A DNA stretch of 64,000 nucleotides from Mesostigma viride (lineage: Eukaryota; Streptophyta; Mesostigmatophyceae; Mesostigmatales; Mesostigmataceae). A program made the translations under genes and the position numbers. Numbering within the stretch: position 1 is the first letter of the stretch; the number at the start of each line of letters is the position of its first letter. The notes under the pieces are model-generated. The model had not been told where the DNA came from and made no database searches. It saw only the letters and a list, made by a program, of their open reading frames with translations. The stretch lies in contig RPFO01000246.1 of the NCBI GenBank assembly GCA_009746045.1, forward strand, positions 579,642 through 643,641, given 5' to 3'. This document shows positions 25,301 to 35,106 of this stretch, one piece after another.

Positions 25301-28300
25301 GTCAAGAGTAGATGCCTGCCCCCACGGCAGATCAGGCCAGCGGACACTCCATCAGAGCGTCTGTGTGAGCCTCTGTAATTACAGCCTTATGCGATTTTAC
25401 CTTGCACACTTTACATGCTTGCATGCAAGATGGAAATGATAGGGGGCCCACGCAGCGCACACTTTTCCCACTAGTTTGCTTCCAGGCAACAGGAAGAGGA
25501 GCGCCATGACCTGCAGGGGCAGGGCGTTTTATTTATGCAGCCGGTAGTTTTGGACCACTGGCTACTATAAAGTACATGGCCACTTCGTTGGAATGCTAGC
25601 ATTGGGCACACTGTCCTTGCCTGGCCAACCATGACACGTTGTCGGGTGGGGAGGCCACCCTGCCTTCCGGTTTGCATTGCGCATCCCACACCTTATTGTC
25701 CCAGGCCAAAAATTCCATCCTGTAAAGCGTTAAATCAGCATGTTCCTTGTAAATCGGCGGGTGCCCCTGTTGACCATCCTTAACTCCCCTTCCTTCCCTT
25801 CCCTTCCCTTCCCTTCCCCCACCCCCGGGCCCCACAGGAGCACCTGGCGCGCCGCCTGTTCCTGCTGGAGGAGGAGCGGCACGAGCAGCGTCTGCGCATG
25901 GACCGCATACGCTTCGGGGAGGCCCCCTGTTCCCTCATGCTGGCAAAGGTAACAAGATCTTCCAGATAACACGACTTAATTAGAGGTGATTCAACTTAAC
26001 ATTGTAGAACTGCCCTGTAGCCCCAAACAGGCAACATTGTTAGCAGAGGCAAAGGGGACTGTGCTGCACAGAAGCTGTGACTGCTGGCTGAATCCAGTAC
26101 AGGATGCACACCAATGTACTTCGCTAAGCACATCTTGCTTTCTTCTCCCGCAGCATCCTCGCATTCAACGGCATGTCACAGCTTGTCACATTGGGTGGTG
26201 CTTGAGGTACCAGGCAATGGCAATAGCTGGCTTTTAGTACAATGAATGGAGTGCCATTTCCAAACTAAGCAACGTTTCCTTTCGTAAACTGTGAATGCCC
26301 TGACTGCGCGTGGCTCTCGGCATCCTGCAGTCTAAAGCCTTAGTCACTGAGTGAAGAGTCATGATGTGTGTGACATTGGCAGTGTGGCGATCATGAGACA
26401 TCGGACAGCGCGTTTCTTGCCAAGCATTCACATTACGTGTGGGACTGAATATTGGTAAAAGGTGAAACGAGGTGCATATGAGTCGTCACACATTTATCAG
26501 TGCTTAATAAGGGAGAGCATGGACTTGTTAGTTGTAACTCGTTAGTTCTCAGCAGATGCAGTCTCTCAGCAAACGGCTGTCACGCTCGGGGAGTTGCTCG
26601 CATCGCTGGCTTGCTGTTGTATAATCTTTTTCCACGTAATGGTGTTCGGCACTGTATCGCATGCCATCCCTTTCTCAGTCTCCGCCAATTGTGCCTGCCC
26701 TTTATGCATGCAGAGCCTCCTCTTTCTCCACAGCCATATTGTAAACATTTTTATACGCTGACACATGTCACGAGCCGTGGCGGCTGGCTGTCATCCAGGT
26801 TCCTGGGCAGGACCAGCTCGTGACAGCTGGCAGTGCATTCGATGGCGTGACAGTCATCAGGGGACACTTTCCTGAGCTCACGGCCAGCATCTTTGCTGCG
26901 TTTACGCCGGTGAGGCCTTGAGCAAAAAGCTTTTTTGATTGATATCACATATGGTAGTCTTGTACATGATGGGCTGTCTGTCAATTTAGATTTATGGGCA
27001 GTCTTCATCGTCTTTTCCAGCAGGCCGCTGCATCATGCAAAGTTCGACCATTAATTACATGGATTTGTCACACTTGTCATGGTGCACCATAGACTTGAAC
27101 CACTGACCTGTTTGACAAGTTTGCTCCATGCCAACGTGTCATGGCCCTTCGCCAGCTTTACAATCAAACGCTTGCTATGTTGTGGCACAATAATCGACCG
27201 GTTGGACAAACAACACCAGTACTTTTTGAATTATATCAGCTCAGTTTGTGGCTGGGTGCCCACTCTCAGGTCATTTATGTATATTATATGCTACTGGCTC
27301 GGTACATTTATGTAATCCATGAATCAAGTCCTTTATCCATCTGTCCATCTATCCTCCAGCCCCCTCCCCCTCCCCTCCCCACCCTCCCCACCCTCCCCAC
27401 CCCACCCTCCCCACCCTCCCCACCCTCCCCACCCTCCCCACCCTCCCCACCCTCCCCACCCTCCCCACCCTCCCCACCCTCCCCACCCTCCCCACCCTCC
27501 CCACCCTTCTCACCCTACCCCACCACCACCACAAATATATATACCCGCATCCCTCCATTTATCCATCCACCCACCCTTCATCTCTGCCTCCATGCCTCCC
27601 TTGCCTCCACAACCTCCCCTTCCGCTGACCATGCCCTCCCTCCCTCACGACCAAGTGTCCGTCCGCCTATGCCTGGCCATGGTTGGCCCTTCCGCGAGGC
27701 CTTCACCCACTACGGCCCACGGACTGACAACACCTTTTCTTGCTGTCCTCGGGCGCCCATGTCCCTTGGCATCTGTCCGTGGCGGGTGCCAGCTCCAAGT
27801 CGCCACCGTGCTGACGCTGCTCCAGAACGGGATGGCTGAGCTGGCCGAACAGCACGGGGTGCTGCTGGTGCGTGCTCAGGGCTGCTTGGGTGGCCATGGC
27901 CGCGATCCAGCCAGACCATGCTCTATTACCGGCAGTATGCACATGCATTCTGCCCTTCAAGCAGTTACGCACTTCTTGCACATCTGTCACCATCGCGCTT
28001 GCCACGATGGAGCCTAATGGATGGTGGAGCCTAGTAGGGTTGTTGTATGGACCTTGGGTCCAACCGTTTGCCCCTAAAGATCATATCATCCATATAGCGT
28101 TCACTTTTTCGTTGATCACGTGTAGAGTGCCATGCCGCGCTCTATACCACGACGTCCACTGATTCCCCTCAAACTGTTACCCAACCACGCGCTATGTGCC
28201 CTCCTCGGCCAAGCAGCTGCAGTCTTCTGTGTGGGACGGCTTCTGCTGCATCGGGGGGGTGCCGGGGCTCCCAGGCACGGCAGGGCCGGCCCAGGCATCA

Positions 28301-29070
28301 TGGCATGGGCATGAGTCGGCACCTGCGGCAGGTGTCGCTAGGTGCTTGTCCTTGGCCACGGCAACCTTTGTGCTGGAGCGGCGCGCGTGCAATTACTTGG
28401 CTGCGGCTGCGCTGTGGCTGGAGGCGAGGCCACGCATTGACGAAGCCGGCAAGGGGCTTGGCCTGGCGGTCGGGGCACACACGGGCTCGATCGTGGTGGG
28501 AAATGTGAGTGGTGTAATCCTGTGTAGTGCATGGCAACAGAGTGTGAAGATGCAAAGTCACATTTATAGAAATTGCATCAAGAGCAGCTCGGGAGTAATG
28601 GGACCTGGGCAATCTGGGCGGGGGGTGGGGTGGGGGGGTGGGGGTAAAGCAAGTGAGGGCAAAGGGAGGAAGGGGCAAAGTAAGAAAGTTATGCTCAATA
28701 ATTGCAATATGCATCGATATTTCAACCGGGAACATACGGCTTTGATATGTAACTCTAGCATCTGTGTTGCGGTTTGCATCGCTGCCGTGTTTGGTGAAAC
28801 TAAAGCAGCCGGCCACTTTCGTGCTGTGTGCACATCGCCGCTCGTCCTACCTTGTATCACCCTTTGCCTGTTTTCCAGCTCATGTCCAAGCTGGGCGGAC
28901 ACCTGGAAGCCTGGGGAGACACCATCAAGGTGTCTTGGCAATTGATGCTGGAGGCCGCGGCTGGAGAGATTCATGTCAGCCAAGCGACGCAGACCCTTGG
29001 CAAGGCTGTATTTGGGAAAGATCGCTTCTTATGGAGGGATGGAGTCTCGTACACGTTTCCAGGGGTGTAA
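10306..29070 (+). CDS. Tandem class III cyclase-like membrane protein (membrane-C1-membrane-C2), probably catalytically degenerate
   Basis: Exons read by eye: 10306-10386, 10989-11177, 11533-11757, 12312-12407, 12954-13069, 13790-13868, 14331-14445, 14902-14966, 15470-15571, 16379-16494, 16996-17176, 19831-19919, 20206-20493, 21048-21290, 21668-21787, 22238-22391, 23661-23792, 24773-24865, 25838-25948, 26799-26909, 27793-27867, 28223-28504, 28879-29070. All phases agree and the sum is 3,255 nt (1,084 residues plus stop). The order is: cytosolic lead (PLSLRFARDPELE), hydrophobic helices (exons 2-5), cyclase domain C1 (exons 6-11), a soluble linker, a second set of helices (exons 16-18), a charged signalling helix (exon 19), and cyclase domain C2 (exons 20-23). 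This is the topology and size of animal transmembrane adenylyl cyclases. Least certain are the exon 5/6 and 13/14 junctions and the N-terminus, which lies further upstream, possibly in the exon at 4057. Likely a membrane sensor or regulator rather than an active enzyme. Confidence 0.75.
11949..11986. other. Perfect 16-bp inverted repeat (hairpin) in an intron
   Basis: The arms ATGCACATCACTTCAT and its exact complement flank a 6-base loop, inside the intron between exons 11533-11757 and 12312-12407 of the cyclase-like gene. No surrounding element with a target duplication was found. Confidence 0.8.
13081..13390. repeat. 44-bp minisatellite, about 7 copies
   Basis: Units of 44 bases (ACCATATTCTTACGACACCA and 24 more) repeat about seven times with few substitutions, starting eleven bases after the exon end at 13069. 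The intron donor lies directly before the array. Copies differ at a T/C and an A/G site. Confidence 0.92.
14331..17176 (+). other. C1 cyclase homology domain (degenerate) across five introns
   Basis: Exon 14331-14445 reads DLMVDTYPDCSAICVRL, matching the family pattern (E/D)LI-x(3)-YPDVTVLFADI; the first metal-binding Asp is Arg here. Then come LPPAKLVQIMET, a helix to VDQ, and MFLYICGIGAHS, where the usual IGDAYMAVGG has lost its second Asp. AERALNVTDAALQL and LVMGIHTADACAVVG follow the normal pattern (AL-x-A-AL-x-L; IGIHTG-x-VVAGVVG). RYRMFGPAVTGAIAAAR matches RYDVFGDTVNxASR but lacks the Asn and Arg that stabilise the transition state. The fold is recognisable; the chemistry should be absent. 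Alignment by eye. Confidence 0.8.
17562..19476. mobile_element. 1.9-kb non-autonomous DNA transposon with TTAA flanks (piggyBac-type signature)
   Basis: TTAAGGGGACATGACACAT at 17562-17580 is perfectly inverted at 19458-19476. Read as TTAA target duplications, the element is 17566-19472 (1,907 bp) with 15-bp terminal inverted repeats. TTAA duplication is the hallmark of the piggyBac superfamily, although piggyBac ends usually begin CCC/CCY rather than GGGG. The interior is much more AT-rich than its surroundings and has no open frame above about 70 codons, so it is non-autonomous. A perfect 24-bp palindrome (GAATTTTTT arms around GGCGCC) lies at 19432-19455 just inside the right end. It sits in the intron between cyclase exons 16996-17176 and 19831-19919, which explains that intron's unusual 2.65-kb length. 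Confidence 0.82.
19484..19660. repeat. 10-bp tandem repeat (ACTGACATGC / ACAGCCATGC)
   Basis: Units of ten bases alternate between two variants, starting eight bases beyond the right end of the TTAA-flanked element. It lies within the same intron. Confidence 0.88.
19991..20041. repeat. (CCCG)n microsatellite
   Basis: About twelve CCCG units with one CCTG interruption, in the intron after cyclase exon 19831-19919. Confidence 0.9.
26799..29070 (+). other. C2 cyclase homology domain (degenerate), C-terminal
   Basis: Exon 26799-26909 reads GVTVIRGHFPELTAS in place of VTVLFSDIVGFT, so the first metal Asp is His. LTLLQNGMAELAEQHGVLL follows the normal helix pattern. WDGFCCIGGVPG keeps the second metal Asp (pattern GDAFLCVGGLP). 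A roughly 45-residue loop precedes LGLAVGAHTGSIVVGN, and AWGDTIKVSWQLM replaces WGDTVNxASRM, so the Asn is Lys and the Arg is Gln. GEIHVSQATQTLG is the usual post-helix strand. Animal C2 domains also lose metal sites but keep the Asn and Arg; here both halves are altered. Confidence 0.8.
27370..27512. repeat. 9-bp repeat (CCCTCCCCA)n
   Basis: About fourteen copies of a pyrimidine-only 9-mer, apart from one A, in the intron between cyclase exons 26799-26909 and 27793-27867. The purine strand is G-rich. Confidence 0.9.
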
Positions 29071-30240
29071 ATGCAGGACTGAATGGGGGGTTGCCAGGCC
29101 CATCGCTGTTGCTACATCTTGTGGTGTGATGTGCTAGGGAGAATTGACGTGGCTGGCTGGGTTCCCTGGGCTGGTAGTGCCATGTGATGTGGGTTCACCT
29201 CTTGGCAAGCGCGTATTTATTTGACGGTAGCCAGTAGCTTTGCAGAGTGCTGAGTGATACAAGAGCCGTGTTTTCTCTACGCTGCTTTGCTTGTGCTCTG
29301 ATTAGCCCTGTGTACACCAGTCGCTCAACTGCGCCAGTTGAATACTTAGGATGCTGATAATGTTGCTGGACTCCTAAGGAGTTTGGTGGGGAGTGGGGAC
29401 GCTTCTTGCAGTGAACGGAAAGCTGTGCTGGCGACTTAGCACAGTTGTGGTTATTGAACATCTGGTCCATGAAACTTCATGGTTTCTTTTGTGCGCACAT
29501 GGCAGGGAGTCGGCCAGTGCTGCACGAAGACCACACAGCAAACCAGCCATTCTGGTGTGTTAGCTTTTTATGTGAGAAGTTGACGAAGACATCTGAAGAA
29601 ACGTGTGATGTGAACATCTGTGGAGATACATGTGTGGCCGTAACATGTCTTGTGGTGTTGCGTACTTTCTTGCACGTGCATGCTCAACGGCATGCATCAT
29701 GAGTACTCTGGAGAATGGTGTATTATTAGTTCTTGCACGTGCATGCTCAACGGCATGCATCATGAGTACTCTGGAGAATGGTGTATTATTAGGTGAATTC
29801 ATGCTGACGTTCAATTGTAACCTAAATTATAACTTCTTCTTGTTAATACATCATTATATGCTTGACGCAACAGAGTGGAGATGTATGTAGCAACCAACGT
29901 ATAGTTAGTCATCTGTACGTATCTATAGGTGTCGATACTCATCTGGCCCAACTTGAGCGTGCAGGCAGCCGGCCAAACTCATGATTCCTCTTGTTAAGTG
30001 GCGGGAGAGCAATCGCAGCAGTGGACAGTGCTTACAACTGGACACTCCTAGCCGCTAGGAACACCTGCCCTGATCACGCGATGCTGTTTTTAGCAAAACC
30101 GTCTAGGTCTCGATGAACGATAGGCCAGCCATGCATAATTTGAAATGTCCACGGCCACCTCCATTCATTTCCATAATCCTGAATGACTCAACAAACGCGG
30201 ACAAAATTACAGCAGGCTCGAGCTGCCATTAATTAATTAA
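29071..30240. other. 3' flank of the cyclase-like gene; no further gene seen
   Basis: The first TGTAA after the stop region is at 29816-29820, so a 3' UTR of about 750 bases is possible. No domain-bearing frame is present. Confidence 0.4.
29667..29792. repeat. 63-bp direct tandem duplication
   Basis: Two essentially identical 63-base copies (29667-29729 and 29730-29792) containing GCACGTGC and ATGCATCATGAGTACTC. They look recent because I see no substitutions between them. Confidence 0.92.
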
Positions 30241-30249
30241 TGGCAAAAC

Positions 30250-30345
30250 ATAGCTCCGTTGGGAGTAATAAAAAATTAAATTAAATTATAACATTACTCC
30301 GTGGGGAGATCATGCATGTAGCACGTATTCCCTTGCGTGATGGAT
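30250..30345 (-). mobile_element. Two adjacent LINE 3' ends (minus strand)
   Basis: Two copies of the 3'-terminal hairpin used by LINEs of this window (CTCC-GTTG-GGAG at about 30252 and ACTCC-GTGG-GGAG at about 30284) are separated by an AT-rich AAATT-type tail. On the minus strand each is a LINE 3' end followed by its short-repeat tail. Confidence 0.6.
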
Positions 30346-30429
30346 GGGGGTTAGCGAAGCCGCGAGACCTAAATAAGCTAACTCTAGGCGAATCTATAGA
30401 AACTCCTAACTACTCTACTCAGCAGGCCT

Positions 30430-30900
30430 TGGCAGCGCTGGCTTCCCTCCACAGCCGACGACATCAACAAACGCATTGGCCAGGCCTGGGCGGCCCTCCG
30501 CCGCCTCGATAGGTTCATGGACATGTCGCTACCTGAGTGAGCGGCGCAAGCGCATTCTGTACGTTCAAGGCCCTTGTCCTCAGCATCTCGCATTTACGGC
30601 TGCGAGGCGTGGACTCGATCTGGACCAGGCGCTGAGCAAGCAGCTTGATGGCACAGTCACTCGGATGCTACGTCACATCCTCGGCGGCCACTACCATGAG
30701 CGCCGCACCCGGGCCGAGGTCTACTGCGAGCTCCCCGGCTCTTGTCACCCATACCCTCGATCCGCCACCGCCGCGCCTCCTCTTTGCTGGCCATCTTGCC
30801 CGCACAGACCAGGTGAACACCGATGCGGGCGTCCTGCGGGCGGGCTTAGGACTGGCCAACCAGGTAGACACCTCCTCAGTCCTATGGCAGCCTCTGCGTC
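30430..30900 (+). pseudogene. LINE ORF2 C-terminal fragment (RT thumb and downstream), frameshifted
   Basis: Plus-strand pieces in different frames read DDINKRIGQAWAALRRLDRF, then IYGCEAWT, QLDGTVTRMLRHILGG and LLFAGHLARTDQVNT. These match the region after the reverse-transcriptase core of many LINEs (YGCEAWTL; LR-x-x-GH-x-xR). Several frameshifts and stops are present. It lies head-on to the minus-strand endonuclease remnant that starts near 30905, so an inversion (for example twin-priming) or a nested insertion is needed to explain the order. Confidence 0.7.
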
Positions 30901-30904
30901 CTGA

Positions 30905-32150
30905 GCATGTGCGTAGGCCTCCACAAGGGCGGCCTTGAGCACCGGTTTCAGCAGCGGGTCGATCCAGGTTACATGCTTGAGGCGGTGCCGGGCGGCCAAG
31001 ACCTTGGGGTCCTGGCGGTAAAGCGGGCCGGGGCGGCGGCGGGGCATGACCGGCAGGTGCCGGGCCGCCAGCAACGGGGTGCGCCCCACAAAGCCCGAAA
31101 AAATGGCAGCGCTGGGAGCACCCTGGGCCAGCGCGTCGACGTCCGCCTGGGCGTCCAGGGCCCGGCTCCAGGTACGCCCGTTGGCACCTGTTCCGCTCGT
31201 GCTCGGCGTCCGTCCAGTCCTCAGGATCCCCCCGGACCGGGCGTACGGCGCAGACCAGTCAGGGCGTGCCACTGGGGGGCTGGGGCGCGGCGCGCTTGGG
31301 GGCGTGGAACCAGAGCCGAATGGTCGCACACACCAACCGGTGGTCAGAGCACACCGTGGGCGGGGTCCCGGGGTCGTTAACACTCGAGTATCCAGACTCG
31401 AAGTGCACCTGGGCTGCCTTACCACCACGTAGTCCATGCAGACAGGCCTGACGGTCGTTAGGGCCCCGAAAAGTGACCAAGTCCTGTGAGGGACGTTGGA
31501 AGTGGCAGTTGACAGCACGGCCCATCCCGCTATCGGATAGCTGTACATCCTAGCTACACCTGCAGGTTGTCGCCCTGTTTGCATTACAACCCCATAGATG
31601 CCCCTTTCTCAGGGCTATGTGTTACATATGCGCTCCCCACGGAGTTATGTTCTTAATTAATTAATTAATTAATTAACCCCGCTATCCCGCATGCAAAAAG
31701 GCAGAAAACAAGGAGGTGTTGTCGTTAGCAGCCGTGCCGGCAGGCGCAAAGCGACTGCCAGCAGTGCCCACGGGGAGCGTGGCGTTAACGTTGGCGTCGA
31801 GCAGCATAACCAAGAAGTGGCGGGCCGGGGTGGCCCCCTCAACTCAAGGTTATGCAAGTCCTCGAAGAACTTATGGCGTTCCAACTGGGTAAGACCACCG
31901 ACTATGGGCCGCATAACCCACCCCAACCGTGAGCCGGAGGTGGTGCTTAGACCGCCCCAGGCGCCCCTCAATTGAGGTGAAATGTGCCACCATAAGGCGT
32001 GGGGTTAGAAACTGCAGCGTGCTGAGGCTAGCTGGCAGCTGCCAGCGGCGAACACAAAAGGCCACCACCACCTTGGCCTGGCGTCCCACTGCCAGCGAAG
32101 TACATACGCCAACCGCCTGCCAGGCGATCAGTGCGCACCGTGCCAGATGG
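30905..32150 (-). pseudogene. LINE ORF2 endonuclease (APE-type) remnant, split by a later insertion
   Basis: On the minus strand, 32150-31690 reads LMVAHFTSIEGRLG and ERHKFFEDLHNLELRG, and 31525-30905 reads SQDLVTFRGPNDRQA then VCSDHRLVCATIRL. The SDH-x-LV motif near the end is the catalytic signature of apurinic-endonuclease-like LINE nucleases, and RHKFFEDL precedes the GDxN region, which is damaged here. Removing 31535-31677 makes the two halves contiguous (MRDSG joins MGRAVNC). Frameshifts remain. Confidence 0.72.
31535..31677 (+). mobile_element. 5'-truncated LINE 3' end with 9-bp target duplication
   Basis: A 143-base plus-strand fragment ends in GGGCTATGTG, the hairpin CTCC-CCAC-GGAG, and an (AATT)n tail. 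It is flanked by CCCGCTATC at 31526-31534 and 31678-31686. It interrupts the older endonuclease remnant. Confidence 0.82.
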
Positions 32151-32892
32151 CACCGTGCGATGATGCTCATGCACGCCTAGAATAGACACACGATTGAATT
32201 GAATTGAATTGAATTGTAACATAACTCCGTTGGGAGTATATGTAGCACATAGCCCTTGAGAGGGGGCGCATATGGCCTATCATACATCCTAAGCTACTTC
32301 CTGCAAGGGTGGGGATGTAAAGGACCCTTGCTCTAGGTGCACCAGGGCACGTGCATCCCCATGATCTTCAAGCTATGCCCAGCGAAGGGGGAGCCTGTCA
32401 TGGGGGGGAAGATCAGCATAGCTATACAAAGGCTAAAGCGTGGCTCTCAGCAGAGAGTTACTCCCTGCATGGGCACAGCATAACTAAATAAAGCTAGGCA
32501 TCATCTGGAGTGTGGCTCGTCATAGGCACACATGTACATGATTAAATAAAGCGCGTGGCTTAGCTGGGATAGTGCCTCTAGCCCCTAAACCGTCCTCGTG
32601 CCGATTTTCGACTGCGAGTTTTTCTCATGCCTCACATTCGGCATGAGTTTGTGCGCCCTGTAGGGATTTGGCGGGAAGGTTTTGGCGGGAACCAACTAGA
32701 CCACCGAAAAGATCTAGATTCACTCTATCCGTAGGACACTTGTCTGACCGTATTTGACCACCGTATCAGGGTGGAAACCCTGGTCAAAGTCAACAGGGCA
32801 CCCTGGTGCATGCAGGTTTGGGCGGTAAAAAAAATTGACAAAAACGTACGAAAACGAAGGATGCGAAAAAAGGGGGGAGCGCGGACGTAGAC

Positions 32893-33950
32893 ATGGCGGA
32901 CGAAATGCAGGCAGATATACGGACTTTCAAGGTAAAGAAGGGCATTTTCATGGCAGTGCCTGTGGAAAAATTCGGACGAGACTGGGCGATAGAGCAGTAT
33001 GGGGAAAAACACAGCGAGGTACGTTTGCCGGGCAAGGTAGTGACAGTGAACAGGTCCGGAGATGGTGCACGGTGCTATTTCCCGGACGACAAGCTCACGT
33101 ACCCATTCACCCGTGAGCAGATTTTCATATATTCGTGCAGCTCAGATGAGTACGAAGCTCTAGTGAAAGAATGCGCAGCCAGGAAGGTCCCAACGGCAGG
33201 TAGCAGTGACGATGATAGCGAGCAGGGCCAGGATAGCGATTCTGACGCCGGCGAGGACGACGACGACAAATCCGAGGATATCGAGCTGCCCACACCGGTC
33301 AAGCGACGCGAGCCGGGGAAGCGCGCTGTCGGCAACCCGAAGAAGAACCCAGCCATCAGCCACGCCCCGAAAAGGCGCCGTCAGACCAAGGCGGCGGCCA
33401 GCGAGAGCGTTGTCTCGGACGCTTCCGATGACGACTTTGTTTACCAGAAGGGTGCGGAGGGTCCGGTGCCGAGCGGTGAGGCTGAGCTCGATGATTCGTT
33501 TTTCCTAACGACACTCCTGCCACTGAGGAGCCAGCCGAGACTGTCTGGAAATCTGGTTTCGGCAAGCCAGGTGTGTTTCCTTTTCCCGATACTCCGGTGC
33601 TGTCGCCGATGACGGGTACCGCCTGCTATCAAAACCTTTCCCCTGCCCAGCTCAAGTTTGGGCCCCTCGGGCTGTTCTCCCTTTTCTGGTCCCAACGTGA
33701 TGTCGTGGCCAAGATTGTCAAGGAGACCAACGACTATGCTGAGCTCAAGGGGGCGGGCAAGCCAGGTGAGCGTGAGTGGCACCCCTTAACAATGCATGAG
33801 ATGGGCAAATTTCTGGGTGGAGCAGGTGCTGTGCCAACTGTGCTGCGCGCAAGGCAGGAAGCACAAGACCTCGGTCATGTGCGAGCACTGTGACATGGCG
33901 TTCTGCAGCAACAGCGAGCGGAACTGCTTCGGCCTCTTCCACTCCGGGCA
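32893..33950 (+). pseudogene. piggyBac-like transposase with catalytic core deleted
   Basis: The frame from ATG 32893 gives about 205 residues: a short globular start (FKVKKGIFMAVPVEKFGRDW), then an acidic and basic tract with a possible nuclear signal (PKRRRQTK). At a T-run (33499-33503) the good frame shifts by one; it continues with PNDTPATEEPAE and then GLFSLFWSQRDVVAKIVKET, NDYAEL and EWHPLTMHEMGKFLG, the entry region of the piggyBac DDE domain (FF-x-LFW, ETNxYA, W-x-LT-x-E-x-x-x-FLG). About ten bases later, in another frame, follows the C-terminal zinc-binding domain: CQLCCAQGRKHKTSVMCEHC and then CFGLFH. The several hundred residues with the three catalytic Asp are missing, so it cannot encode an active enzyme. 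Confidence 0.78.
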
Positions 33951-34597
33951 GGTGGAGGGGCTGGACTTCAACGTGACGAAGCAGCGGGTATGGCAGCGCC
34001 TCTCCCAGCGTGGCGAATGCGCCAAGAATTTCAAGGGCGCCACTACCACGAGGGGGCAGCAGCCACCACCCGGAAGCTCAAGGGGGTGGCGCGGCGCCGC
34101 CATCTCAGGGCGGAGCATGTCCGCCTGGGATATAGTCCTACGGAGGCTGACTAAGAATGCTAGCATTTGTTGCCTACGTGGCATGGCGTTTGGCCTTTCC
34201 TGCCCGCGCTCATGCGCGCCGTGTATCACCATGGGCCGGCATGGTTTGAAGTGTGTGTTATTGTTTCATGGACCCACCTGTGCATGTGTTATTTGGTTTC
34301 ATGTTGTTAGCCTGCATGGGTTATTGTTTCATGGTCATGTCTTATTAGCTTTCATGTTTATGCATAACTTGTGCAGTTTGAAAATCTGCTCCGTGATGGT
34401 CACAGTGCCACCTATTTCTAGTTGGCAATTTTCAGTGTTACTGCATGCATGGTCCCTTGGTCACTAATTTATCTAGGAGTGCTGGGATGTTTTGACTTTG
34501 TGTGCAAGGTCCATCATGCATGTAAAAATAAGTACCACAGTATCAGCGGGTCTGCAAGCATTTACGCTTATTGTGGCATATATTTGTGCCACATAGG

Positions 34598-35106
34598 CTG
34601 GAATAAACATAATCATGCATGTTTCATGCTTACCTATCATTTCCATGTTCAAAACTGCACTAGGATGTTTATTCTAGCCCCCCCCAAACTGGTGACTCAA
34701 AATAGTCACCAGCTATTTTTAGCATTATCTTGTGGGTCCCTGGGTGAAACAAGACATGTAAGTGTTTGGATGTAGTGCTTGGGTACAGTTGCAGTCCCCC
34801 CTGAAATACTAGGGTGAAATCCAAGGTATACGTGCTCCATCATGCATGATAAGGTTGTGAACCCCGTACTCGCGGCCCGCGCGTAGTCGTCTCCAATCAT
34901 ATCCGGCAGGGACCTGTAGTGGTTATGGCAGGTATTGGTGGCACACAGGTTGGAATAAGTGTTAGCATGCATGTTTGCCCATACTCCATGCTTACCTATC
35001 GTTTCCATGTTCAAAACTGCACTAGGATGCCTATTTTAGCCCCCAAAAACTCGCGACTCAAAATAGTCACCAGTTATTTTTAGCACCAGCTGATGGGTCC
35101 CTGGGG
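34598..35106. repeat. Internal direct repeat of the piggyBac-like element
   Basis: About 150 bases (GGCTGGAATAA... to GGGTCCCTGGG) at 34598-34745 recur at 34949-35106 with roughly 85 percent identity by eye. Each contains GTGACT or CGACT, then CAAAAT, then AGTCACC. A third palindrome, ACTCGTGACT-CATTTT-AGTCACGAGT, is at 35396-35421 near the right end. Confidence 0.75.

Noticed and set aside
27141-28017. Two overlapping 232-codon plus frames (Pro-rich)
   Set aside because: They run through the CCCTCCCCA repeat and are intronic; the true exon 27793-27867 lies in one of them with proper splice sites.
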